Both the position numbers and the translations under genes were made by a program. The notes under the pieces are model-generated. The model searched no databases and was not told the origin of the DNA. It was given only the letters and a program-made list of their open reading frames with translations. A stretch of DNA of 64,000 nucleotides from NCBI GenBank assembly GCA_964342465.1, contig CAYFFQ010000001.1, forward strand, positions 281,515 to 345,514. The letters run 5' to 3'. This stretch comes from MGIIb-Q1 sp964342465. GTDB lineage: Archaea > Thermoplasmatota > Poseidoniia > Poseidoniales > Thalassarchaeaceae. Numbering within the stretch: the first letter of the stretch is position 1; each line of letters opens with the position of its first letter. Positions 34,187 through 43,271 of the stretch are shown here, piece by piece.

Positions 34187-35449
34187 ATGATTCCTGGATT
34201 CAAGGACTCTGAACTACTGCCCGAACCGGAGGACCCGAGGATGCTTTCCATCATTGACGAGAAGGCTGAAGGATATCCTGCAGAGGCGTATGGACTCCCT
34301 CCAGAGCGAGACCCTCAGGCATGGAAGGATGCAGATGCCGTGAAACCGAAGAGACCGCGCCGCCTACCTTGGGGGGTTTGGCTCGTCACCGGATTGGTCA
34401 TCGTCATTCTCGTGACCTATTCATCAATCGTCGGGTTCATCGATGAGTTCGTCCCCGATTCGGAATGGGCTTACGAATCGACAGGAATCAGGTCTCTGAA
34501 TGGAGAGGGGTGGTATGGTTCAGGTATCCGAGTTTGTATCGTGGATACTGGGATAGAGGTCACTCATCCCGACCTCATCTCTGTTAATCTCGTTGGATTC
34601 AAAGATTTCATCGATGGCACTGAAGGGGCGCCGCATGACAACGATGTCTCCCAATCACACGGCACGATGATGGCCGGCATTCTCGTCGCCAACGGCACAT
34701 TTCAAGGTGCGGCGCCGAGGGTCCAGTTGATTGTCGCCGCCGCCCTAGGCTCAGATGGTGCCTCTGGCTCTGAAGTCGCCGTAGCAGATGCCATCACTTG
34801 GTGTTGGGCGGAGATGGGCGCTCAGATAATCAGCCTCAGTCTCGGTGGAAAACCAGACATTATTTCCACCTTCGGTGGCCGTACCGAGGCGGCAGTGGAG
34901 GATGCTCTTGACAACGGTGTCTTCGTCGTCGCCGCGGCTGGTAATCACGGCGGTCTGGGTCAGGATTACCCCGATGTGTCAGTCCCATCGAATGTTGAGG
35001 GGGTGATCAGCGTCGGCGCAGTACATCGCAACGGGACCCTTTGGGCTCAATCCAGTGGTGGCTCTGCAACCGATGCCGCAGGGGATGTGAGAGAATGGCC
35101 AAACCAGAAACCGGAGATTGTGGCTCCGGGTGTTGACATCCACTCGACCTTCTACTCTGAAAGAACTGGTCCAACTTGGTCTCGTAGTGACGGCACCAGT
35201 GATGCGACGGTCTTTGTCACCGCTGCTCTCTGTCTGATTCTTCAGAAGTATCAAGGAAATCCGGGTATGGAACAGAGCCACGCAGGCGACAGGGCGCCAC
35301 TTGAACTGGTCAAGGCTGCGCTCGCCAAATCCGCTTCACCAGCACTCTTCCAAGAAGCAGGAACCCATCATCTGCGCTATGGATATGGCTCATTGGATGC
35401 CGATGCGTGGGCCGATGAAGTCGGCGAGGCGTTGGCTTCTGTCGAATGA
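34187..35449 (+). CDS. Subtilisin-family serine protease with N-terminal membrane anchor
   Basis: 420 residues. The ATG at 34187 has GAGGTGA 5 nt upstream; the ORF also allows a GTG at 34178. A cytoplasmic segment of about 60 residues ends in KPKRPRRLPW, followed by a signal-anchor helix (VWLVTGLVIVILVTYSSIV) and then the S8 domain. The triad is D120 (VCIVDTGIEVTHPDL), H158 (SHGTMMAGILVANG) and S338 (SDGTSDATVFVTAAL). The serine motif reads GTSDAT rather than the usual GTSMAT. No propeptide is evident between the anchor and the catalytic domain. It should face the outside, with topology opposite to the subtilase at 11659. It starts 99 bp after aglB on the same strand. Confidence 0.9.
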   Translation: MIPGFKDSELLPEPEDPRMLSIIDEKAEGYPAEAYGLPPERDPQAWKDADAVKPKRPRRLPWGVWLVTGLVIVILVTYSSIVGFIDEFVPDSEWAYESTGIRSLNGEGWYGSGIRVCIVDTGIEVTHPDLISVNLVGFKDFIDGTEGAPHDNDVSQSHGTMMAGILVANGTFQGAAPRVQLIVAAALGSDGASGSEVAVADAITWCWAEMGAQIISLSLGGKPDIISTFGGRTEAAVEDALDNGVFVVAAAGNHGGLGQDYPDVSVPSNVEGVISVGAVHRNGTLWAQSSGGSATDAAGDVREWPNQKPEIVAPGVDIHSTFYSERTGPTWSRSDGTSDATVFVTAALCLILQKYQGNPGMEQSHAGDRAPLELVKAALAKSASPALFQEAGTHHLRYGYGSLDADAWADEVGEALASVE

Positions 35450-35533
35450 GGCGTCATCCCTCTTCTACAACGGTGAAAAGTGGATGGGAGAGGAGTGCTT
35501 CATAGAGAGCCCGAATGATATTTTTCATCGGAA

Positions 35534-35594
35534 ATGATACTTTGATAGAATATGCGGCGGAAAAATAATGATACAAACGAACCAATTATGATAC
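35534..35594. repeat. Three ATGATAC direct repeats in an AT-rich promoter region
   Basis: ATGATAC occurs at 35534-35540, 35568-35574 and 35588-35594 in the AT-rich gap before the beta-helix gene. GATTATAACT near 35618 is a candidate TATA box. The heptamers may be regulator sites for the 35669 gene. Confidence 0.4.
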
Positions 35595-35668
35595 AATTTC
35601 AATTGCAGCAAGGCATTTGATTATAACTAAGGTGCCTTTCAACAGGTTTGACCAAGGAGTCTGTATCA

Positions 35669-38600
35669 ATGAATGTGAATAATCGAACAACCAGTCTGTT
35701 TCTCGTCGTTTTGTTCTTGGCCAGTTCGCTGACGACCATCGTCAGTGTGGTGCCCGAAGCGATGCCGACAGTGGTGGCTAGCAATGAAACAACAAGCGGA
35801 ACCATCACCGGTACGGAGGTGTGGCAGGGTGGGCACATTCTGTCGGGAGATGTTGAGATTGCACCGGGTGCGAAATTGATCATCCAACCCGGAACTACTG
35901 TGACCTTCCCCAATGGCACCTTCCTCCATGTCAAGGGGAACCTCTGTGCGGCCGATACATCCTGTGGGGCGAATGGGATGGGTAGCAATTCTAGCCGCGT
36001 GACCTTCACTTGGAGCACTCCAACCAATCAATCGCAGACCGGTCGTTGTTATCGGATGCTCAATCCTGCGAGTGGACAACCTCTGTGGCATCCCGATGCT
36101 TCCTGCTTTGAGGGTGTCTTGGTTCGTGACACGATTGATATCGCCCAAACACGATTCAACCATGTCACCATACAGAACGCCTACGGTATGCCGAGGTATG
36201 TGCAAGACCTTGGCGAAATCAGGTGGGGTGCATTGATCCTCGATGGTGCCAGCCCAACACTGACCGAGATGAACTTCAACAACATCAACACCTCAAGTGT
36301 ACTGACGTTGGACCTCGCTGCACCGATTTTCAATGGTGGAACCTTCCAAGTCGGAGTCGAGGCGGCAGTTGAAACTCTGGCTGGAAACGCAGTTCAGACC
36401 TATGGGGCAGGGAATTCAATCAGTCCGGTACAATTCAACAGTCCAGTGTTTACCGGGACTCAGAATGGCTGTTCATCTCAGGACAACGGCAGGCATGTTC
36501 TATGGGCTCAGAAATCGTTTGTCGACATCGACCACGGAGTTGTGGCGAGTGCGGATTACGGCTACCGTTACACTGACTCTGCCGGCACAATCCATGCCAG
36601 TACGATTCAGACAGATTGCACAGGAATTGACATCAATGGTCGATATTCCAATTTCGGCATCGACCATACTTTGGCAGTGACGAGTAATACCATCACCACC
36701 ACCGACAATTCTCCTCTCACTGTATACAACCGTGCCCTATCCCATATCGCAGATAATGTGCTCAGCGGCGCCGACCAAGGTTCGGGGATTCAGGTTGTCT
36801 CCTCGGCAGCAGCCGGCCCGACCGAGGCGAGGATAACCAACAACGCTATCGGGCCCATCACCGGCTACAATGGAATCTGGGGTGTCGGCAGTTTCGATAT
36901 GGAGATTGACAACAACACCTTCACCGACATCAACCGCGAACCCCTCATCATCGGCGAGTATCACTACAGCGACAACGGTTGGTCCGTCGACGCACCGTCA
37001 TCCGCCCGCGCAGTCGTGACGGACAATGTGATTACCGGAGTCACGGGAACCTGTGATTCAGAGAAGGTTTGGGACGAGTCATTCAACTGTCCAGCATTCC
37101 ACGTGTTCAGAGCCTCGGCAACCATTCAGAGGAACACCGTTTCAGGAGTGGCGGGAGATGCCATCCGCGCCATCGGTGCGCTCCTCGATGTCCGTGACAA
37201 CGATTTCGATGTCGGTGGCGAGGGTGCCAAGATAGTTGACCACGGGCACATTTACGCCTCACTTGCGTTCTTCTCTGGCAACCAGTGGACCAATGTGAGC
37301 GACATAGTCTACAATGTCACCAAGAGTTCTCTGACCATTCAGTCTGAAACGATTCCACCGCTGGCCGGCCCAACCTCACCGATGCCGATTCAACTCAACT
37401 GGGATAGGGGTGAGGCATACGAATACAACAACTGGGACAATCAGGTTGTTCTTCCACCGACGACATCCATGCCACCGCGGGATTTTCCCCTCGCCCTCTC
37501 AGCGGTCAACAATTCGACGGTACTGACCTTCGCCAACATGTCGGGACTCAATCTCGCCAAGATACAGATCGCCGCATCGCCCAGCATCTGGTCAGTCCAA
37601 GTGAGGGAAGCGGCACTGGTTCGCATCCGCGCTACTGTCGGCGGAGTCAGAGTTCCAGGGGCAACCATTCTGTTGGAAGATGCTCATGGAAACGACCTCT
37701 ACAACATGCTGACAGACTCACAGGGATTCGCACCGTGGGTCGCCCTGCCCTCAGATTTCCATCTCGACATCAGGGGTAATGGCCCCAATCCCGATGGCTT
37801 CGCCGACGATGAAGGCGAGGACTCCTGTTCCGACGGGATGGATAACGACGGAGACCTGCTATACGATTCTGCCGACCCAGATTGCGCAGCAGGCTCGTCG
37901 ACACGTGAACTCTCGATGTACTTCGTCACAGCATACAAGTTCGGAAAGGGATACCACAAGTCTCAGTTCAACCTCACAGGAACCTACGAGGACACAGTGG
38001 CGATGACCAACCTCGCTCCAACCACCGTGGTGACTCAGAGTGACGGGCATTCGTTCCTTCGGGTTGTGAACTTCACCGGATACGCTTGGGATGGGAATGT
38101 CGGTACCGGCGTTTTCGCCACCGATGAAGTCGCCCAGTGGGCACAACAGGGGGCCGTTCAGAGAGTTGAGGTCAAGACACCGGATTCATCGTCGTGGAGC
38201 GATGTCAGATATGCAACTGATGACAGTGGAGCAAACGGAGAGGTCACCCGCAACAACAGGCCGTTCAAGAACTGGCATTTCGAATATGACATGTCCGACC
38301 AACCGGAAGGGGATTACACTTTCGACTTCAGAGCCTACGACGGCGTCGACCACAGCCCAATAATCACTCGCACCATCAAACTCAACACCAATGCCCCGAC
38401 GGTGAATGTAGCCTCACCTGTGAACGGGTCTATGCACAATTCTGGAAGCGTAGTCTTCTCAGGAACCGCACATGACGATTATGCCGGCGCATTAGGGAGT
38501 GACATTCAGGAGATCCATTTCCAGATGTCGAGCCCTACTTGGCCTACCACGACCACTTCGTTGGCTCGCGACCTAGATGGGAACGGAAACCCGATTGGCA

Positions 38601-40084
38601 GCCTAGCCGAATGGTCATGGGAGTGGGATTTCTCGGTCATGCCGAAGGTTCGTGAGACATGGATTTTCACTATCTGGGCCTCTGATTCGGGATTCTGCAA
38701 AGAGACAATCGGGTCGTGTCAATCAGTCACTTTGATGTTGGATATCGACAACAGCAACGCGGCCCCTGTGGTATCACTGCTGGCTCCGTATGAGAATGAG
38801 GTGATTACCGCCTCACCGGACACTCTAATCAGTGGAATAGCACGCGATACCGATGGCGCGGTGAGCCGCGTCGAGGTTGTGATTCTCGACCCGCAGGATG
38901 CCCTTAGGGAACTTCCCAACTCGCCACCGTATGTCACTCAGATCGCTGAAAACGGAGTGTGGGAGACCTCTTGGGACACCAGCAATCTCATCCATGACTT
39001 CCATTACCTGATCCGCGCTCGCTCATTTGACGGACATTCGTATAGTCAGTGGTCGGAGGTTGAGGTAATCATCCACAACCCCTTGGACGCTGACAATCGC
39101 CCACCTGTGTTTGACAACACCGGTTGGGATGGCGAAGTGATAATCTTCTGTGAGGAAGGCAGCCAAGCATTGGACCGCTGCGGCAACGGTGGAATTGTGG
39201 ACCTCGCCCCATTCTTTAGCGACGAGGATGGGGACGAACTCGCATTCGATGTTTGGGATGACCCTGATGTCATCGCCAACAGCGACCTGAATCACGACCT
39301 GCTCTGTGCCGACATCATCTCCATCGCCATCAACGGCCGAGCCACATACGACCCCGTCGGAATGTCGTTCCACACCTCCGACATGGACCTGTGGAGTTGT
39401 GAGGGCATGAAGTTCATCGCCCGAGACGGCTCTTCAACCACCTACAGCATGAATGTAGACTTCATCGTCCGAGCCGTCACCTTCTCTGTGGAACGGATTG
39501 ACGGCATCGAGGAGTTGGCAGACGAGCAGACAGTCATACTCACTGGGCAGGGGCGACCTGGTGTCGAAGTTGTTGCCCGTTCCACCAACACCGGTCTGCG
39601 CCTGAACAACACACTGGTCGGTGAGGACGGCACATGGACCATTGAAATCCCGAGCCAAAAACTTGAGACCGGTCTGAACACGATAGCCTTTGAGTATGAC
39701 GGTCAACAGACCGGCCAGTCACTTCCTGTTCAGGTCGGCATAGCCGAAAGTGAGGGGGGTCTCGGCTGGGTGCTCTATGCAGCGCTCGCACTGTTCGCAT
39801 TGGCTGTGCTGGTAGGTATCGGCCTCTTCTTCTTCGTGGAGTTTGAGGAAGAATTTGATGAATCAGTTGTCGACGAGGCCGCCACCCAGCACCACGAAGA
39901 CCCCTATGCTTGGGGTAAGGAGAGAGAGCAGATAGGGGTCCAATCCGATGCTCATCAGGCGCAAGCGGCATATCAACAGCAGGTGGCACAACAACACCAA
40001 GCCCAGCATGTCGCCCAACCACAACCCACCTACCCTGGCTGGAAGTGGGACCCTGAGACCAATCAGTGGGTGCCGGACCAGTGA
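35669..40084 (+). CDS. Large beta-helix surface protein with Ig-like modules and WKWD tail
   Basis: 1,471 residues. The ATG at 35669 is chosen over the TTG at 35648 because it follows AAGGAG and starts a signal peptide (TTSLFLVVLFLASSLTTIVS). The first 600 residues read as a right-handed parallel beta-helix with PbH1-type repeats (ITNNAIGPITGYNGIWGVGS; VTDNVITGVTG). A MopE-like calcium segment (CSDGMDNDGDLLYDSADPDC, near 715) and several Ig-like modules (VNVASPVNGSMHNSGSVVFS) follow. After a membrane helix (about 1364-1390) comes a cytoplasmic Gln/His-rich tail ending PGWKWDPETNQWVPDQ. Such proteins bind polysaccharide or form surface fibres; a catalytic site is not evident. The STAND regulator gene follows 70 bp later. 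Confidence 0.78.
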   Translation: MNVNNRTTSLFLVVLFLASSLTTIVSVVPEAMPTVVASNETTSGTITGTEVWQGGHILSGDVEIAPGAKLIIQPGTTVTFPNGTFLHVKGNLCAADTSCGANGMGSNSSRVTFTWSTPTNQSQTGRCYRMLNPASGQPLWHPDASCFEGVLVRDTIDIAQTRFNHVTIQNAYGMPRYVQDLGEIRWGALILDGASPTLTEMNFNNINTSSVLTLDLAAPIFNGGTFQVGVEAAVETLAGNAVQTYGAGNSISPVQFNSPVFTGTQNGCSSQDNGRHVLWAQKSFVDIDHGVVASADYGYRYTDSAGTIHASTIQTDCTGIDINGRYSNFGIDHTLAVTSNTITTTDNSPLTVYNRALSHIADNVLSGADQGSGIQVVSSAAAGPTEARITNNAIGPITGYNGIWGVGSFDMEIDNNTFTDINREPLIIGEYHYSDNGWSVDAPSSARAVVTDNVITGVTGTCDSEKVWDESFNCPAFHVFRASATIQRNTVSGVAGDAIRAIGALLDVRDNDFDVGGEGAKIVDHGHIYASLAFFSGNQWTNVSDIVYNVTKSSLTIQSETIPPLAGPTSPMPIQLNWDRGEAYEYNNWDNQVVLPPTTSMPPRDFPLALSAVNNSTVLTFANMSGLNLAKIQIAASPSIWSVQVREAALVRIRATVGGVRVPGATILLEDAHGNDLYNMLTDSQGFAPWVALPSDFHLDIRGNGPNPDGFADDEGEDSCSDGMDNDGDLLYDSADPDCAAGSSTRELSMYFVTAYKFGKGYHKSQFNLTGTYEDTVAMTNLAPTTVVTQSDGHSFLRVVNFTGYAWDGNVGTGVFATDEVAQWAQQGAVQRVEVKTPDSSSWSDVRYATDDSGANGEVTRNNRPFKNWHFEYDMSDQPEGDYTFDFRAYDGVDHSPIITRTIKLNTNAPTVNVASPVNGSMHNSGSVVFSGTAHDDYAGALGSDIQEIHFQMSSPTWPTTTTSLARDLDGNGNPIGSLAEWSWEWDFSVMPKVRETWIFTIWASDSGFCKETIGSCQSVTLMLDIDNSNAAPVVSLLAPYENEVITASPDTLISGIARDTDGAVSRVEVVILDPQDALRELPNSPPYVTQIAENGVWETSWDTSNLIHDFHYLIRARSFDGHSYSQWSEVEVIIHNPLDADNRPPVFDNTGWDGEVIIFCEEGSQALDRCGNGGIVDLAPFFSDEDGDELAFDVWDDPDVIANSDLNHDLLCADIISIAINGRATYDPVGMSFHTSDMDLWSCEGMKFIARDGSSTTYSMNVDFIVRAVTFSVERIDGIEELADEQTVILTGQGRPGVEVVARSTNTGLRLNNTLVGEDGTWTIEIPSQKLETGLNTIAFEYDGQQTGQSLPVQVGIAESEGGLGWVLYAALALFALAVLVGIGLFFFVEFEEEFDESVVDEAATQHHEDPYAWGKEREQIGVQSDAHQAQAAYQQQVAQQHQAQHVAQPQPTYPGWKWDPETNQWVPDQ

Positions 40085-40154
40085 ACTACATCGGTCCACC
40101 CGACCAAACCATTGAATGTGTATGGGTGGCGAGCAGAGAGGGGGAGGTGTAGGG

Positions 40155-42674
40155 ATGACGTCAGTGAAGCCGGGTGTGCAGGAGCGAATCCTTCTACATC
40201 TGCGGGACTATGCCGACTATACCGAGAGGGTAGAGGTGCCCTTCGCTCTCTCCCAGATGGGAATAGCCAATGCAGTGGCCATCGCTCGCAGCAATGTCCC
40301 GCGCGCCATCGCTGGCCTCAAGGACAAGGGACTGTTGATTGAAAGACAGACTCATGTCACCGGTGTGACCCGCAAGCGGAAGGCCTACTTTCTGACCAGC
40401 CCTGGAATGACCGTTGCTGACGAGACTTGGGAGCGGCTCTCTTCGCATCCGCTACGAGTCATTTCCGAAGATGGAGCAGTGCAACACACGACACTTTCAA
40501 ACGCCATAGAGACCACTCCGTTCACGATTCGTGCAGTTGACATTATCCGCTATATGGATGACAACGGCTTGGTCGACCTACGCTCTCTCAATCCGGAATT
40601 GATTGAGAGGGATCTTTCCAAACATGTTGAGAAGCAACTCGTCACCTCATTGGAAGACCTGCCGAGAATCCGCAGTTTCTATGGGCGAGGAAATGAATTG
40701 AAAACGATGGTCGACCTTCTGGATGCTCGTTCGACCACAATCCTAGTCCCCGGTATCGCCGGTATAGGAAAGACCGCTCTCGCTGGAAAACTCATCGAGA
40801 CCTTCACCCACAAGAGGAATCTTTTCTATCACCGAGTGCAGGATTGGGAGGGCTCACGCGCCTTCTTAGAGGCACTGAGCGAGTGGCTGGCAGCAATCGG
40901 AAATGATTCGTTAGCCACATATCTGTCTGTTACACCCGTTCCGACACCTCAGATGGCTGTTGACTTGGTTGTCGACTCACTCGCAGATGTTCCAGCACTG
41001 GTAATAGTAGATGACCTGCACAAAGTAGCGGATGAGATTCTCTACGCGGTGATTCGCGGTCTCACCCAACGGATGGACGACTTGGATGAGACGGGGCTCA
41101 TTCTCTTCTCTCGCTCATTCCGGACAGTCGTTCCCCTCAAGGACGCAGAAGGGAAGATCACCACCCTCGTGGTACCACTAGACGGGCTAGACAGAGAGGC
41201 GTGCAGAAACCTCCTCCCCTCCTTGGAACCTGTGGACGAGGTGACGTACCAACACATCTACGGACTTTCGCGAGGACACCCTCTGGTCTTGGACCTCATT
41301 AACAGAGGTTCAATTGGAACGACATTCTATGAAACGCTGGAGATGTATGTGGAGAAGGAGATTTTCTCTAAACTATCAGGCGGAGAGAAGCGTCTTCTCG
41401 GCGCCATAGCGGTGTTCCGTGAACCGATGCCACTTGAGGCACTGAGTGGCCATGACCTAGAGACCGACCTGTTGGATGGTCTGGTGGAGAAGGGACTTGT
41501 TCGGCTTGCTGACTCGGAGATGTACGATGTTCACGACCTCATAAGAGAGTTCATGACTCGCTCGATTGACGCGGCGATGCATACTGAATTGCACGCCCGT
41601 GCCTGTGAATGGTATCGGATGCGTCGAGAGCGGCCTGAACATCGGATTGAGTTTCTCTACCACCTGTCACATACCGGCGATTCGGACGAGTTGGGGACGG
41701 AATTGGCTGAAACCGGTGCGGAACTGGTCAACTCGGGTCATATGGAACTATATGCGACTCTTGACCATGTCTCGCGGGACGATGTGACTGATAGCACCTG
41801 GCCGGTCATCTTGGAATTGAAGGCCAATATCCTCTCAATGCAGGGTAGATGGGATGAGGCTCGAGACGATTACAACGAGGCCATCGAGATGCTCTCTTCT
41901 TCGCGTAAGGATGAACTGATGAGAGCTAGAATCAAATCGAGCCTCGCTGATATTTCCGTGACTCAGGGCAACGCCGAGGAAGCACTCGCATTGCACAAGG
42001 AAGCACTCGAGTCCTTCATCAAACTCGATGACCCGCGCGGGGCAGCGAGAACATACAACAACATGGGCTACATCTATCGAAGGTTGAGAGATGATAAACT
42101 TGCCATGGAAGTCTATGAGAACGTTGAGGGGCTCCTCGATTCCGAGCAGGACCCTGAACTGGTGGAATCGCGTATCAAGTTGGCGTCGGCTCTGTTGGAG
42201 ATGGGAGATTCCGAGAGAGCGAAGGAACACGCCTTCAAGTCGTACGACGAGACCAACGAAGGGGATGATGCTGGATTGGCGGCGCGCGCCCGCGCCGTGT
42301 TGGGGCGGTATTACTCTAAGACCGGCGACTCCGAACTCGCTCTTCACCACTACACCGAAGCGCTGGCGGGACTCTCAGAGGAGAGTGATAGTCACGCCGA
42401 AGTCGAAATCACCCTGCTGCTCGGTGAAGTTCTCGTCGATGCCGGCCGCAGAGAGGAAGCGATGGACTGCTATCGTGATGCACTGATGTTGGCCGAGTCG
42501 AACGACTACCGCATGCTCATCGGTGAACTGCTCGCTCGCCTCGGCGAGGCTGCTCCTGACAGAAGTCGGCGAATGGACTACCTGCAGCGTTCACTGACCG
42601 TCTTCAGAGAACTGGGTGCGCGTGAGAGAATGCGGGACATTCAGACCAAGGTCCACCGCGCCTTGATGGGATGA
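40155..42674 (+). CDS. STAND-type ATPase regulator: winged helix, NTPase, TPR repeats
   Basis: 839 residues. The ATG at 40155 has a near-perfect ribosome site (GGAGGTG) 5 nt before it. The N-terminal 90 residues form a winged-helix DNA-binding domain (NVPRAIAGLKDKGLLIERQT is the recognition-helix region, with TRKRKAYFLT as the wing). A P-loop NTPase follows: Walker A GIAGIGKT (200-207), Walker B ALVIVDDLHK (about 281-290) and an arginine-finger region (LILFSRSFRT). From about residue 500 the chain is TPR-like (YNNMGYIYRRLRDDKLAMEV; ALHHYTEALAGLSEES). The architecture is that of MalT/AfsR-like signal-transducing ATPases, which oligomerise on ligand binding. No membrane segment. The target is unknown; the upstream beta-helix gene and other surface genes are candidates. 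Confidence 0.85.
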   Translation: MTSVKPGVQERILLHLRDYADYTERVEVPFALSQMGIANAVAIARSNVPRAIAGLKDKGLLIERQTHVTGVTRKRKAYFLTSPGMTVADETWERLSSHPLRVISEDGAVQHTTLSNAIETTPFTIRAVDIIRYMDDNGLVDLRSLNPELIERDLSKHVEKQLVTSLEDLPRIRSFYGRGNELKTMVDLLDARSTTILVPGIAGIGKTALAGKLIETFTHKRNLFYHRVQDWEGSRAFLEALSEWLAAIGNDSLATYLSVTPVPTPQMAVDLVVDSLADVPALVIVDDLHKVADEILYAVIRGLTQRMDDLDETGLILFSRSFRTVVPLKDAEGKITTLVVPLDGLDREACRNLLPSLEPVDEVTYQHIYGLSRGHPLVLDLINRGSIGTTFYETLEMYVEKEIFSKLSGGEKRLLGAIAVFREPMPLEALSGHDLETDLLDGLVEKGLVRLADSEMYDVHDLIREFMTRSIDAAMHTELHARACEWYRMRRERPEHRIEFLYHLSHTGDSDELGTELAETGAELVNSGHMELYATLDHVSRDDVTDSTWPVILELKANILSMQGRWDEARDDYNEAIEMLSSSRKDELMRARIKSSLADISVTQGNAEEALALHKEALESFIKLDDPRGAARTYNNMGYIYRRLRDDKLAMEVYENVEGLLDSEQDPELVESRIKLASALLEMGDSERAKEHAFKSYDETNEGDDAGLAARARAVLGRYYSKTGDSELALHHYTEALAGLSEESDSHAEVEITLLLGEVLVDAGRREEAMDCYRDALMLAESNDYRMLIGELLARLGEAAPDRSRRMDYLQRSLTVFRELGARERMRDIQTKVHRALMG

Positions 42675-42735
42675 ACCGTCATGCTTCTGTGGGGTGAGAC
42701 CATCCTTCATCTGTCACCATTCGGGGTATCTCTGT

Positions 42736-42796
42736 TCAAGTGCTCAACAGTTCTCCACTCAAGTAGTTCCGTCCAAGTGCTCGATAGTTCGCCACT
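42736..42796. repeat. Two 24-bp imperfect direct repeats, 37 bp apart
   Basis: TCAAGTGCTCAACAGTTCTC... (42736-42759) and CCAAGTGCTCGATAGTTCGC... (42773-42796) differ at four positions over 24 bp. They fill most of the 120-bp gap between the convergent STAND and pilin-like genes. Confidence 0.7.
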
Positions 42797-43271
42797 AAAA
42801 CCCGGGTTGGGAGGTGCGGATGGTGATGTTTCCACCCTGTGAGGTCACCCAGACCTGTTTAATCCCCGCCAATTCGACTTCCCCTGAGTGATGCGTACTC
42901 CCAGTGCCAGAGATTGAACGAGTGGCACTCATTCCTCCCGATTTATCCTGCATCAACAACTCCTCGTCGTCAAGTAGCATTCTGAACTCCATGTTGACCG
43001 CTCCTGACAAGAGCAGGTCCACAGGCTCGGCGTAGGTGACATTTCCATCAAGACGGCTGGCACTCTCGGCTCTCTCGACTGCTGCAGCGACAGAGTCGAG
43101 ATTCTCCTCCATCGCCTGTTCCATCCACACCTCACCTCTCGCATCCTGCATCTGCCAAGTTACAACGCTGAAGAACGACATGAAGGAGAGCCACATCAGG
43201 AATGTCAGAACATATCCGAGTTCGGTTGCCGCTGCGTTATCGTCTCTGACGAACTCCTTTACTCGCCTCAT
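42795..43271 (-). CDS. Small pilin-like protein (third gene of the cluster)
   Basis: 158 residues. The N-terminus (MRRVKEFVRDDNAAATELGY then VLTFLMWLSFMSFFSVV) has the basic/acidic leader followed by a hydrophobic helix seen in archaeal type IV pilin-like proteins, presumably cut by a PibD/FlaK-type peptidase. The hydrophilic remainder is short and beta-rich. Its ATG overlaps the stop of the 43268 gene by 4 nt, with GAGGTGA 4-5 nt upstream, so the genes are translationally coupled. It is probably a minor pilin or pseudopilin. No pilus ATPase or membrane protein is encoded nearby, so the assembly machinery would be elsewhere. Confidence 0.7.
   Translation of the reverse strand: MRRVKEFVRDDNAAATELGYVLTFLMWLSFMSFFSVVTWQMQDARGEVWMEQAMEENLDSVAAAVERAESASRLDGNVTYAEPVDLLLSGAVNMEFRMLLDDEELLMQDKSGGMSATRSISGTGSTHHSGEVELAGIKQVWVTSQGGNITIRTSQPGF

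Noticed and set aside
34187..35449. Inactive subtilase because of the GTSDAT motif
   Set aside because: D120, H158 and S338 are all in place; only residues after the serine differ, and such variation occurs in active members.
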